Assembly: GCA_051294375.1 (NCBI GenBank)
Contig: CM119266.1
Location: 15,661,429-15,725,428 of the forward strand
Origin: Paraspadella gotoi
Lineage: Eukaryota; Chaetognatha
Length of the DNA: 64,000 nucleotides
Direction: 5' to 3'
Numbering within the stretch: the stretch's first letter is position 1; every line of letters starts with the position of its first letter. Position numbers and translations under genes: made by a program. Positions 54,801 to 64,000 of this stretch are shown piece after piece. The notes below the pieces were generated by a model. That model made no database searches and was not told where the DNA came from. It worked only from the letters and a program-made list of their open reading frames with translations.

Positions 54801-57179
54801 CCATCAAATTCTCATTCTATATTTTGTTTTCTCTTTCTCTCTTTTGCTTTCTCTTTTTCTTTCTCTACTTCTTCCTCATTATTTTTGTAGTTGTTAGGTT
54901 CTTAAACGCTTGTTTTCTGTTGTTAGTCTTTCATAAACTATGACCAATGGTCATTGACCATAAATATAAATAAAAATTTTTATTTATTGATAGACTGGTT
55001 GATTTATCGATTGATCAAAAGATTTATTGATTAATAAATATATTTTTCAGTTTAATTAAAAAGTATATAATCATTATTGAAGGATAGTTTTAGTTAATTT
55101 TTAAATTTTTTAAAATAATTTTTTTTATTTGTTTTTTATTAATTTTTTTCATTCATTTGGTTTTATTTCATTTGCTTCTTTGATCGTTTTAAAGAAGGAA
55201 AGAAAAAGAGAGAAAAAGTAAAATAAGAGGGATTATTTCATTTTAGCTATATACGCATTTTAGCTATATTGCATGGAAGGGCAAAAAAAAGGAAAAAGGT
55301 AAAAGTAAAGGCCCTAAAGGGCGAAAAAAGGAGAAAAAAGATAGGGGGAAAGAAAAAGGGGAAAAGTGAGAGAGAAAAAGAAAGGAACAATCGGAGATAA
55401 ATAAAGAGGAAGAAAGAATAAGAGAGAGATTAGGATAGAAAAAAAAAATAAAGGAAAAAAGCAGGAAAAAAGTGGAGAAGAGAGAGATGGGTAAAAATAT
55501 GGTAAGAAGGGGAGAGGAGAATAAGAGAGAACAGGAAATTTTTTTTTTTTTTAATTTAAAGATTTCATGCCAAAAAATGAAAAAAATCACATTTGAAAAT
55601 TAACCGAATTTAACCGTTAAAATAAATATATTAACGGTTAAGTTAAAATTATTTTTAACCGTTAATAACCGTTAACAGTTAACGGTTATCGGAACACTAG
55701 AATAGAGCCATATCACAAATTTTTGTCCATTGAAAGTATTCTTAAAAATGTCTAAATATTCGTTTGAGCATATACTCACTCTAAATTTTTGACTCACCCC
55801 ATTGAGGTGGGCTACCCCAAGTACAATACATTATAAAATTACATGAGAAATCTCACTTATTAAGGGAATAGATTCCGACGTTGAGGGAACTTCGCCGGCG
55901 ATTAGAAGCATAAAGACGGAATAAGCGAGGAAAACCGAGACGCCTAGCGTCACCTGGTGGGAATTAAAAAATTTAAAAAAAAACGTACTAAAAAAAGTTT
56001 ACAGATAAAGTGAAAAATAAATATCAAGGAAAGGGCGAAAATAGTGACAAGAAAAAAAAAAGAAAAAAAAATAGAAGCCCAGGAAGAAAAAAACGCTATT
56101 TCAGTTTTTTTTCTTTAATACAATTTTTTTAAAGCAACCTTTAATCGGACCGTAAACTTTACTAAAACTTCGCCCTAAACGCCACTTCGAAAAAAGAGTG
56201 ATTTGGCCAACGACAAACGAAAGAATATTAATCAAATGCTTGACATTTTTAGCGAGCAAATCGTTACGAGATCGATATAAATCAAATCGTTATGACGTTG
56301 TTATTGTCAGCTCAATTCGCTTCGCTACGGACGGTCTTACTCTTCTCTCTTCCTTCGTATCTCTCTCTTCTCTCCTCTCATCTCTCTCTCTCTCTCTCAT
56401 TCTCTCCTCTCCTCTCTACTCTCTCTTTCTTTTATCTTCTGTCTGTGTCTCTCTTGGAAATAGCGGAAAACGACATTACCATCTTGACGAGAGACGCGGA
56501 AACGATCAATCGCAAGACCAGAAAACAGTTCAAATCTCCTATTCTACTCTTTCTACCCTTTTTCCGCTGTTCCCAAACTACTTAACAAGTTGAAATAGTT
56601 GAATAACTTAATTAGATATGAAGCGAGCGTTTTGGCGCTATTTACCTTTTCTCCCATTTGCGAAGGAAGAGCGAAAGTGAGTAAAGTCAGGATGGAGAGA
56701 AGAACGCAAGGAACGACTACGTTATACCTTTTATGGATTCGTTCCCGGATGTTCCGAGGATAAATGAGCGTGAAATAAATTCATAAACAAAGAGAATTTG
56801 TCTCGATTTATTTGGTCGCTGTCTCAAAATGTGGAAAAAGTTCGCTTAATGTACGTAAGAAAGCGTTCATACTAGGCGAGAAAAGGGGCATGCCGCATGC
56901 GTATTGTGCTTAATTTTAAAATGTTCTCATTAGTTATTATTTCTATTCGGTAGAACTAACTAATTTTACAAAAAATATTTTAAAAATTTAGACTTTTTTT
57001 GCCTTCATTTGAGTTTCTTATTACACGCATTTAAAAATAGAATTTCGTTCCGATTTTGTCTTTTTGACATATCTTGACTTTTTACATATAAAGCGTTTAA
57101 AGTCATTCCCAGTTAATATTTATTAAAAAAATTATACTCTCTCTTTCTCTCTCTTTCTTTCTCTCTCCTCTCTCTCTCT

Positions 57180-57249
<70 letters not shown>

Positions 57250-60200
57250 CGTTTTCATTTTGATCAAGCTTGATATGAACTCTGGGCAATGTGATATAGT
57301 ACTCATTACAACTAAAAAAAATAGAATAAGAGAGGGAAAGCTTAAGTTAAAAAATCATACTTTTTAAAATGACTTGATTTAACTAAAATTAATTAATTAC
57401 CTTATCGCCAGAATCGGATGGAAGAGCAAAAGTGAGGATTGTAAGAATGGACAAGAGCATGCAAGGGATGATCACATTGTACCTGAGACGATTGTGTCAA
57501 GAATCAGGCGTAAAAACAAACGATCGAGGTTAGAGTCAGCATGCTACGTAGTGGTTAATATATTAATTTTACTTTAAATTTCTATAAAATTAGGTTAAAT
57601 TGGGATAGTTTGATAAACAATAACAGACATTTTTTTGTGTATGTGAACAATGACTTACATGTAGTACAAGGAGAGTCGCTTAATCCTCACGGTGTAGATC
57701 ATTTCGGGAAAAGGTTCCGGCCAGGTGTCAAAAAACACCGTCCGATTCTTCATGGTAAAGTTAAGGAGCTTCCATTCGCTGTTGGCTACCAATACCGAGG
57801 TATCGACGGGGTGATCCGAGATCTGCAGGTCGACCACCCACCCGTTGTAGCTCCACGATCCCAGCCTGTTGACGGAAGGTGGTTCAGGGACTCTTTGATT
57901 TTGCTGAACGAACGTGAAACTATTTTTGTGAGGATAAAAAAGCTTCTATCATCAATTCAGGGAAAAAAAATATGGCGAAGTGAAAGAATGAACGAAGGAA
58001 AGAAATCGGTTTGAAATGGAAGGGGAAAATGTGGTGAAATGAGGTGAAAATTCAGCGGAAAGAAAATAAAAAGAAGTAGATTTTACTTTTATGTGATTGA
58101 AAGGCACCAATTTGACTCTTGTTATCTTTAAAATACAAAATAAAGAAAATAAGAGAAATGCAAAGTTAATGGAGGATAAAATACAAAATAAAAGGACCAA
58201 GGACGATAAAAGCGCAACATTAATGGACTAAATGATAACAAAAGAAAAGGAAAACGACTAAAGAGATAATGACTAGGACGAGGACGTCGGGGGCATCGAC
58301 CGCTCGACTGACCTGATGTGACAGGTTTGTCTGTCGAAGGGAAAGAAGCTGATGTCGATATCGCACCTCGTCTGTAGACGAACTGGCACCGGCCAATGCA
58401 CCTGTCCAAAGTTGAGTTTTTACGCTTGAAAAGAAGAACTAATATTGCGAAAGTAATGTTTTTATAGCCGCAATGTTTAATATTTTTGACGAGCGTGTGC
58501 ATGTGGAAGAATCTGTGGAAGAATCACCCTCTCCTACTATAAGCCGTTATAGAAATTTTTTCGCTTCGTGTTTTAAGGAAAAAATTTAAAAAAATACCGA
58601 CAAACAACGACGACAACAACAACAACGAAAAACTGCGTAGTTTCTCTTGAATTTCCACTCGATTCAAGTTGAGCAAAACCGCTGTTTTTGTCCTTCAAGT
58701 TCAAAACGACATTTTCGTCCTTTCGACCCGCGAATTTCCGAGCGAGATTCCCTCGGCGCTGCTCTCTATCGGCGGTCGCATGATCACCGACATCGTTATC
58801 ACTGTCGTCCTGTCACTGATATCCTCATCGCCGATGTCGTTATCACCTCGGTCTTGACCCTAAAGTTTTGACGTCGTCGTGGTCGTCTTCGTCGTCGATT
58901 TCGTCGTCGTTTTCATTGTCGTTCTTGGACATTCTAAAGGAATCTTAGATCAAAAAAAAAAAAAAAAAGCGGAAAAAAACAGAGCTCAGGCCTCGTCTCG
59001 ATAATATTCATATTGAAACATAATTATAAAGGGAATCACTGGTTTGATTATGACTTAAACATTTAACAAAATCAAATCCAAGGGTTTGAGAAAGCAAATG
59101 TATAAATTATAATTCAAAAATATTTTAAAACAGAGAGAGAGAAAGCGAGAGAGAGAGAGAGAAAGAGTATAATAGAAAGAAAAATATTGGAATTATGAAT
59201 AAATAATAGATCTATGTATACAGATTCCATAATTTGATCACTGAAGGAAGATTTCGGAGAATCTTTTTTCCCTTTCTTCCTCGAGTTTAAGCCCTTCAGG
59301 GTGTTGTTGTCGTTGTGGTTGTCGTTGTTGTTGTTTCTGGATTGTAGCGAATGGTTGCTTCTCAATGAGCGGTTCAAAGAAGGTGGAGCGGAGGACCAGC
59401 CCCGGGCTGACGAGGAATGATTAGGTTTTGGTTGAGGAATGAGTACGTAACGAGGCAGAAAAAGGCGGGAAAAGACGGAGGAAAGGCGGGAAAAAGGTGG
59501 GGAAAAGGCGGAAAAAGGTGGGGAAAAGGCGGGAAAAGTGGGGAAAAGGTGGGGAAAAGGCGGGAAAAGAGCGGAGAAAGGCGGGAAAAGATGGAAAAGG
59601 CGGAAAAAGGTGGGGAAAAGGGCGGATAAAGAAGCGGGAAAGGCGGAAAAAGGTGGGAAAAAGGCGGGAAAAGGTGAGTTAACGAGGAAAAAGGCGGGGA
59701 AACGCAGGAATAGGCGGCGAAGGCCGAGATTCGTCAAGGGCCTCCAACAATTTTTTTCGTGATAAACTGAAGGAAGTTAAAATTATAAGAAAATTGTGAT
59801 GGAAGAGAAAAGTTCAGCTGTATTTTTGCTGAAAAGTTGAAAATGTGATAAGTAAATGAAAAGGGACGAAGAAATTGTAAAAAAGTTAAGCGAAAGGGAG
59901 TGCACCCTTCCCTCGCCTTTAAAGGTCACGGAGAGGAAAGAGTCGCTGCGTGGAATCCTTGAGGCGAACGTAAAACAGATTATCCACTTCCGAGACCTCG
60001 AGCGTTTCTTGAATGCGTCATTCTACATTATGTACTGAGATTTTTTTCAGCTTCCTTGACCTGCGCGCTTTTCCTTTGCTTGCTTAACCCTGAGTGTGCC
60101 TTTTTCTTCGGCTTTATAAGCCTGATTATCCTTTTCTGAGATTCTCTTCCGTTTTTCGTCATTTTCTTTAGACAAGCAACATTATTAATCACTTTGCATC

Positions 60201-63200
60201 GGCTTCTTCATGTCGTTATTTTAATAAACGCGATCCTAATCTTTAATCCATTAGCCGCGCGTATTTCTTGCCTCTCCCATTTTCTTGTCTTTCTTATTTC
60301 TTCCTTATTCTTTTATCTTCTTTTCGCAACTTCTCTACTTTTTCAAATCCATCCAATCTTCTTCATCGGTCATCTTTTCCTGTTCACTTCAACGCTCTCC
60401 CCTTTTCCGCCTCCATCCGTAATGAGCTTCTTAATTTTTCTCTTCATTTTTCTTCTCACGCTTCGCGCATCGATTATCTCTTCTGTTCCTATTTTTTTCT
60501 CCTTTACCCTCCACCCTTTTCGTCGTCCATCTTTACCTCGTTTGTTTCTCTTTTTGTCTTTTTCTCCTTCTAATTGTTATTACTCGGTTCCGTGTCTTTC
60601 CCAATGGATCACATTTTTTTTCAGCCACCCACGCTGTACTTTTTTAATACTCTTTATCTTAGGTTTTTTAACTTATCTGAACTAAGTTTTCAATTCTATG
60701 AATACAAAACTATAACATTAAAAAGTTGTGGCAAATTTGATTTGTGTGTCACTCTCTATGTGTGCAAAAGCTTATTATTTTCTATGCCTCGATGGTCGCG
60801 CGTTCGAGGCCGACTGAGGAACTGGCTTTAACATGAAGTAAGGATGTCTAAATCTCGCGACGACGTCAATGTCGAAAAAATGACGAATCAACAAAATAAC
60901 AAAATAATAATAATATTGATTAATGATTATAATACTAACAACATATCTTTCACTATCTTTCAATTTGAACCTTTTTATCTCTTTGCCATCTTCTGTCCTT
61001 GCACGCCAGAAGCCATCTCCCCGACTGTTCCCCACTTGCAACCAGGTCTCTCATCTTACCCGTTTGTTCGCTTCCACCTGCACACCAGGTGCCTTAACCT
61101 CTTGCACCCTGCGTCGACGCCACCTGCGTTTTGAAAAGGCGCGAGAAAGAGGGACCCTCCTCTCTAACCTTCGACCTTAGGTTTGTTCAACGCAGTCAAG
61201 TGACGTTTTTTATGCACCGAGAAACAAATATTTGTTTACTTTTGTTTGTCATGTATTACTTCTCTCCCTATACTATACGTCCATAATTTCCTTTAATAAT
61301 TCTTTTTTAATATTTTTTTCGTGCCATTGTTTAAAAATGAAGATATATCACGGTATGTTTGTTTTGATGAGTTTGACTACTTGAAAAAGCGGCGACAGAA
61401 ACAGAGAAAACGACTCAAACGGACTAAGATGTCGCCTAAGAATCTTAGTAAGAATCTTACTAAGATGGCGCCTACAAAGGAACCCCATAAAACGCTGCAT
61501 GCAGCGGAATAAAAAAATGTCATGGACAAGTTCTTGTCAGGTGGATGAAACGGAGCTTGAGAGAGCGTCTGGTAAGGCGTTTGAGGCCGCGGCGTCTCTG
61601 TCTCTGTCTCGTCTCTCTTTTTTTATTCATTTCCAGGTTTCACGATCTCTCTCTCCCTTCCTTTCACTCCCCCTCCTCCCTCTCTCCCCTTCTCTCTCAC
61701 TTAGTCGTCTGGTTGTCGTCGCGTCGGGTTTTCCTCGCTCGACTGATGAGGATGTAATTGTTTTTGCTTTTCGTTTAATTTCAGTTTTATGTTAGTTAAA
61801 TTAGATTAATTGTTAGAGTTAGAGTTATATTTAGAGTTCCCCTCCAGGTTGTAATGTGTAAAAGTTCTGTAGAATCGTTAGAAAGGTTAGAAAGGTTAAA
61901 AATTCTCGTTTCTCCTATTTATTAAAATAAAAGCACTTAATTATATTTTTTTTTCCATGGCCTTGATGAAGCTTTCATTTCTAGTAATCCATATAATTTT
62001 AAAAAAGTTTTATCGTTCTTAAAGTTTAAACTTGAAAGTTGTTTAGCTTCTACTAACTCTAGCGACTGACTTCATTTTTCAAAGTTTTTTCCTCCGTTTA
62101 GTTCTTGCGACAAATCGCTCTCGACGGCAAAGTTTCATTAATTTCGTCGCGAGTTCATTCGCGTTTTATTCCGTCGCCATTTTGAAAGTTTACGCTCACT
62201 TTAACAACTTTTTTTTTTTGAGCTTGAATCACTTCACTTCATCCTCGTATCACCAATCGGGAAAGCGAATCACAGAGATTTTTACCTAAACTTACTGTAA
62301 ACGAAACTTTTTTTATTATCATCTATTTAATAACGCCCGGTCTAGATATTTTCTTTCTAATTTTTAAAACTCACCCTTTCTTTTTTCTCTCTCTTCAACT
62401 TAACTCACCTCTCCGCTGTCGTTAATTATAACGTTCCCACCCTCGTATCCGGTTATTAATCCGGAGAAGCTTTCGTCCGCGCTGATTAAAAAAAAAAAAT
62501 TATAAATGGAATTAATTCAAATTCAATTAGCAAAAGCTTTAATTGTAGTAAATTCTCGTTTAAGAAGTGATATAAATTATCTTAATAAAAAATACGGCCG
62601 ACGTCAGTTTATAATTTCGGTTCTGACGTCAATTTTCAAGACCTCGAAAGCAGACATGGAAATTTTATGAATAGATTAAACTTTAAAGTCGTTTTGATTA
62701 AAAAAAATATTAATGAACTAAACCTGTGATAATTGTCTGACAAAGCATACTGCTTACATACATGTAAATAATTGAAAACTTTACAACAATAGTTCATACG
62801 ATAGTACTTAAAAAGTTTTTACGAGTTAATATGCAATTTCCCTCACAGAAGATATTTAATCTATCAACATTGTTGAGCGAGCGATAATTTCCGATGACTC
62901 GTAATATGAAGGGTTCGGTCACAAGCCACACTAACTTGTTGTATATAAAGATGTCCGGAAGCCAGATCTTTCCGGCGGGAACATAGATTTCCTTGATGTT
63001 GTTTTCCGATTTGTTCCACTTGAGGCGCTCGTCGGTCCAATACTTAAGAGAATGACAAAAGGGAAACGTCAGGGGGGTGAGGGGAGGGACCGAAGCGGGG
63101 AGGATGACCCGATGTCAAGATGACAAAAAACTGGGATTAAAAAGAAAGAGAGAAAGAGAGAGAGAGATTGGAGAATGGTTTTCTCCTAAATCAGACAAGA

Positions 63201-63884
63201 TAATTGAAATATGACATCTTGCCTCGGAAACTCAATGCGTTTGTTACCAACTGCGTCTTGAACAGATCCTTTCCCCCCCCCAAAAAAAAAAATAATGTCA
63301 CGGAGTCGGAAACTGAAATGATGATCAACGATGCGAGAGACTTGGGCGTGTGAAGGAAATATATTTTCTCAAATTGAGGAAGAATGGACACCGCGTGTCA
63401 AAAGCAGACGGACGAAAAAATGGGGAAGGGGAAGAGAGGAGGGGGGGAAGATTATCGACTTACCATATCGATCCAGACGTTGGTCGTCATGTATTGATTT
63501 CGTTCGTCCTGTTAGATAATGAATAAATTAATAAATTAATAAATAATTAAATAGATAAATAAAAAAATAATAAAAAAATTAAAAAATTAGAAAAATATAA
63601 AATTTAAAAATTTAAAAAAATTAAAAAATTAAAAAATTAAAAAATTAAAAAATTAAAATATAAAAATAAATAAAAAATGAATGAATGAATGAATGAATGA
63701 ATGAATGAATGAATGAATGAATGAATGAATGAAGAGAAAAACCGTCTCACCAAGGAAACGATTTGGGTGAGCACAAGTCCAAACTTGACGGCGAGAGTGT
63801 CGGACGGATCGATCACCGGCCGCACCGACCGGATGTAATTGCCGAAGAGCCGTCGCTGCAGGGAGTGCTCGAAACCTTTGCCGC
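51826..63884 (-). CDS. Nicotinic acetylcholine receptor-like subunit (Cys-loop cation channel), 5' partial
   Basis: Twelve minus-strand exons per transcript: 63884-63751, 63508-63464, 63042-62936, 62481-62409, 58401-58313, 57865-57659, then 57482-57401 or 56727-56646, 55953-55857, 53441-53299, 52972-52681, 52586-52322, 52057-51826 (stop TGA). Phases close to at least 587 residues; the signal-peptide exon lies beyond the right edge. Landmarks are P-S-D-T-L-A-V-K-F-G-L, T-T-N-V-W-I-D-M (loop D Trp), W-L-P-D-I-F-I-Y-N-N (loop A), the Cys-loop C-D-I-D-I-S-F-F-P-F-D-R-Q-T-C and G-S-W-S-Y-N-G (loop B Trp). M1 Y-N-V-x-x-P-C and M2 V-T-L-G-V-S-V-F-L (9' Leu) follow, then M3 with N-H-R-G, a 190-residue M3-M4 loop and M4 after E-W-Q-L-V-A-D-V-I-D. 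Glu/Asp before M2 indicates cation selectivity. Loop C lacks the vicinal Cys pair (T-W-P-E-P-F-P-E instead), so it is a non-alpha type subunit. Confidence 0.95.
54303..55699. mobile_element. hAT-like nonautonomous DNA transposon
   Basis: A 1,397-bp element with terminal inverted repeats: TAGAGTTCCGATAACCGTTA at the left; the right end read inward is TAGTGTTCCGATAACCGTTA. Both fit the hAT TAGNG consensus. Flanking 8-bp duplications are GTATAGAG (54,295-54,302) and GAATAGAG (55,700-55,707), with one mismatch. Subterminal regions are packed with AACCGTTA motifs in both orientations, as in hAT transposase-binding arrays. No transposase frame is present. It is inserted in the receptor intron between the M2 and M3 exons. 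Confidence 0.88.
54481..54651. repeat. Perfect 79-bp inverted repeat inside the hAT element
   Basis: Arms 54,481-54,559 and 54,573-54,651 are exact reverse complements with a 13-bp spacer. The motif gatattttctcttt flanks it on both sides as a direct repeat (54,434 and 54,650). A third partial copy of the arm (cagagtcgaaacatgtctgt) follows near 54,703. Confidence 0.92.
56646..56727 (-). CDS. Alternative M1 exon a of the receptor gene
   Basis: 82 nt, acceptor TAAAAG, donor AAG|GTAAAT. It encodes Y-N-V-V-V-P-C-V-L-L-S through S-Q-M-G-E-K. It enters needing one base to finish a codon and exits in phase 0, exactly like exon b at 57,401-57,482. The Glu before the final Lys is the -1' intermediate-ring position of M2, and the Gln is the -4' position. 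Confidence 0.88.
57137..57243. repeat. (CT)n microsatellite
   Basis: Interrupted CT array lying between the two alternative M1 exons of the receptor gene. On the coding strand it is a (GA)n tract. Confidence 0.9.
57401..57482 (-). CDS. Alternative M1 exon b of the receptor gene
   Basis: 82 nt, acceptor CTCAG, donor AAG|GTAATT. It encodes Y-N-V-I-I-P-C-M-L-L-S through S-D-S-G-D-K. It has the same length and phase as exon a at 56,646-56,727. The -1' residue is Asp and the -4' residue is Asp. Using both exons would shift the frame, so they should be mutually exclusive. Confidence 0.88.
58402..62408 (-). other. 4-kb intron of the receptor gene
   Basis: Holds the G-rich minisatellite at 59,455-59,690, a poly(A) run near 58,950, pyrimidine-rich low-complexity DNA at 60,200-60,660 and CT-rich DNA at 61,600-61,720. 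A GC-richer block at 58,640-58,860 stays open in several frames on both strands but matches nothing I recognise. Confidence 0.5.
59455..59690. repeat. G-rich minisatellite
   Basis: Variable 10-21 bp units of the type GGCGGGAAAAGGTGGGGAAA, repeated over about 235 bp on the plus strand. Runs of three and four G recur, so G-quadruplex formation is possible. In the receptor transcript this is C-rich intronic sequence. Confidence 0.9.
63675..63733. repeat. (ATGA)n microsatellite
   Basis: About fifteen ATGA units in the short intron between the first two receptor exons seen, about 20 bp from the donor at 63,750. Confidence 0.95.
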
Positions 63885-64000
63885 CTGGGGGCAAAGATGG
63901 GTTAAATGGTGGGGAAACTAGATTTAGATATGGAAAAGAAAGGTTGTGGTCGATTTAAAGCTTAAAAATTAAGACGATTCATAGTTGCTGTCGGCGTCAT

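Noticed and set aside
58647-58871. Overlapping open frames on both strands in a GC-richer block
   Set aside because: Repeated GTC/GAC and TCG units keep several frames open. No consistent splice sites or homology, and no resemblance to a duplicated receptor exon.
60194-60685. 163-codon hydrophobic frame on the plus strand
   Set aside because: Pyrimidine-rich intronic DNA gives Phe/Leu/Ser strings that mimic membrane helices. No family pattern, and it lies antisense in a receptor intron.

Overview
The window is nuclear DNA from an animal that is almost certainly not a vertebrate. Its genes are split by GT-AG introns. They encode extracellular EGF and fibronectin type III (FN3) proteins, a nicotinic-type Cys-loop receptor, a DNase I-family nuclease and a glycoside hydrolase family 19 (GH19) chitinase. 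Coding exons are GC-rich; introns and intergenic DNA are AT-rich and full of long GA/CT, GAAA, TAA and AGG microsatellites. I cannot name the species. All gene models below were built by hand from exon homology, splice signals and reading-frame phase. Where I say the phases close, the exons join without a frame break.

Plus strand, left to right. At 0.2-5.1 kb is a complete eight-exon gene for a secreted multi-EGF protein with a fibrillin-like N-terminal module and a long Ser-rich linker. At 9.9-15.5 kb is a GH19 chitinase gene whose upstream exons encode a cytoplasmic region and one membrane segment, so the enzyme may be membrane-anchored. At 19.9-28.5 kb and 29.1-36.3 kb are two tandem genes for usherin-like proteins: a signal peptide, about 15 FN3 repeats, one transmembrane helix and a basic tail ending in T-H-I, a class I PDZ ligand like the C-terminus of usherin. 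The two genes share exon layout in their 5' parts but differ sharply in introns in their 3' parts, and the second has an apparent frame break.

Minus strand, right half. At 42.4-50.2 kb is a DNase I-family nuclease in nine recognisable exons with all four catalytic residues, and with a 40-residue Lys/Ser-rich insertion inside a small cysteine loop. From 51.8 kb past the right edge is a nicotinic acetylcholine receptor-like subunit, missing only its first exon(s). It carries two alternative first-transmembrane (M1) exons of identical length and phase that cannot both be spliced in. They exchange charged residues at the inner mouth of the pore. One of its introns holds a hAT-type DNA transposon with an 8-bp target duplication and an internal perfect 79-bp hairpin.

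The rest is mainly noncoding: three copies of one short dispersed repeat, two copies of a tRNA-like SINE, many microsatellites, a G-rich minisatellite and two 10-N assembly gaps. A few open stretches (7.5, 8.3, 28.9, 40.2 and 40.5 kb) may be unrecognised exons. The strongest leads are the mutually exclusive M1 exons, the tandem laminin-less usherin-like genes, the DNase loop insertion and the possible membrane-anchored chitinase.
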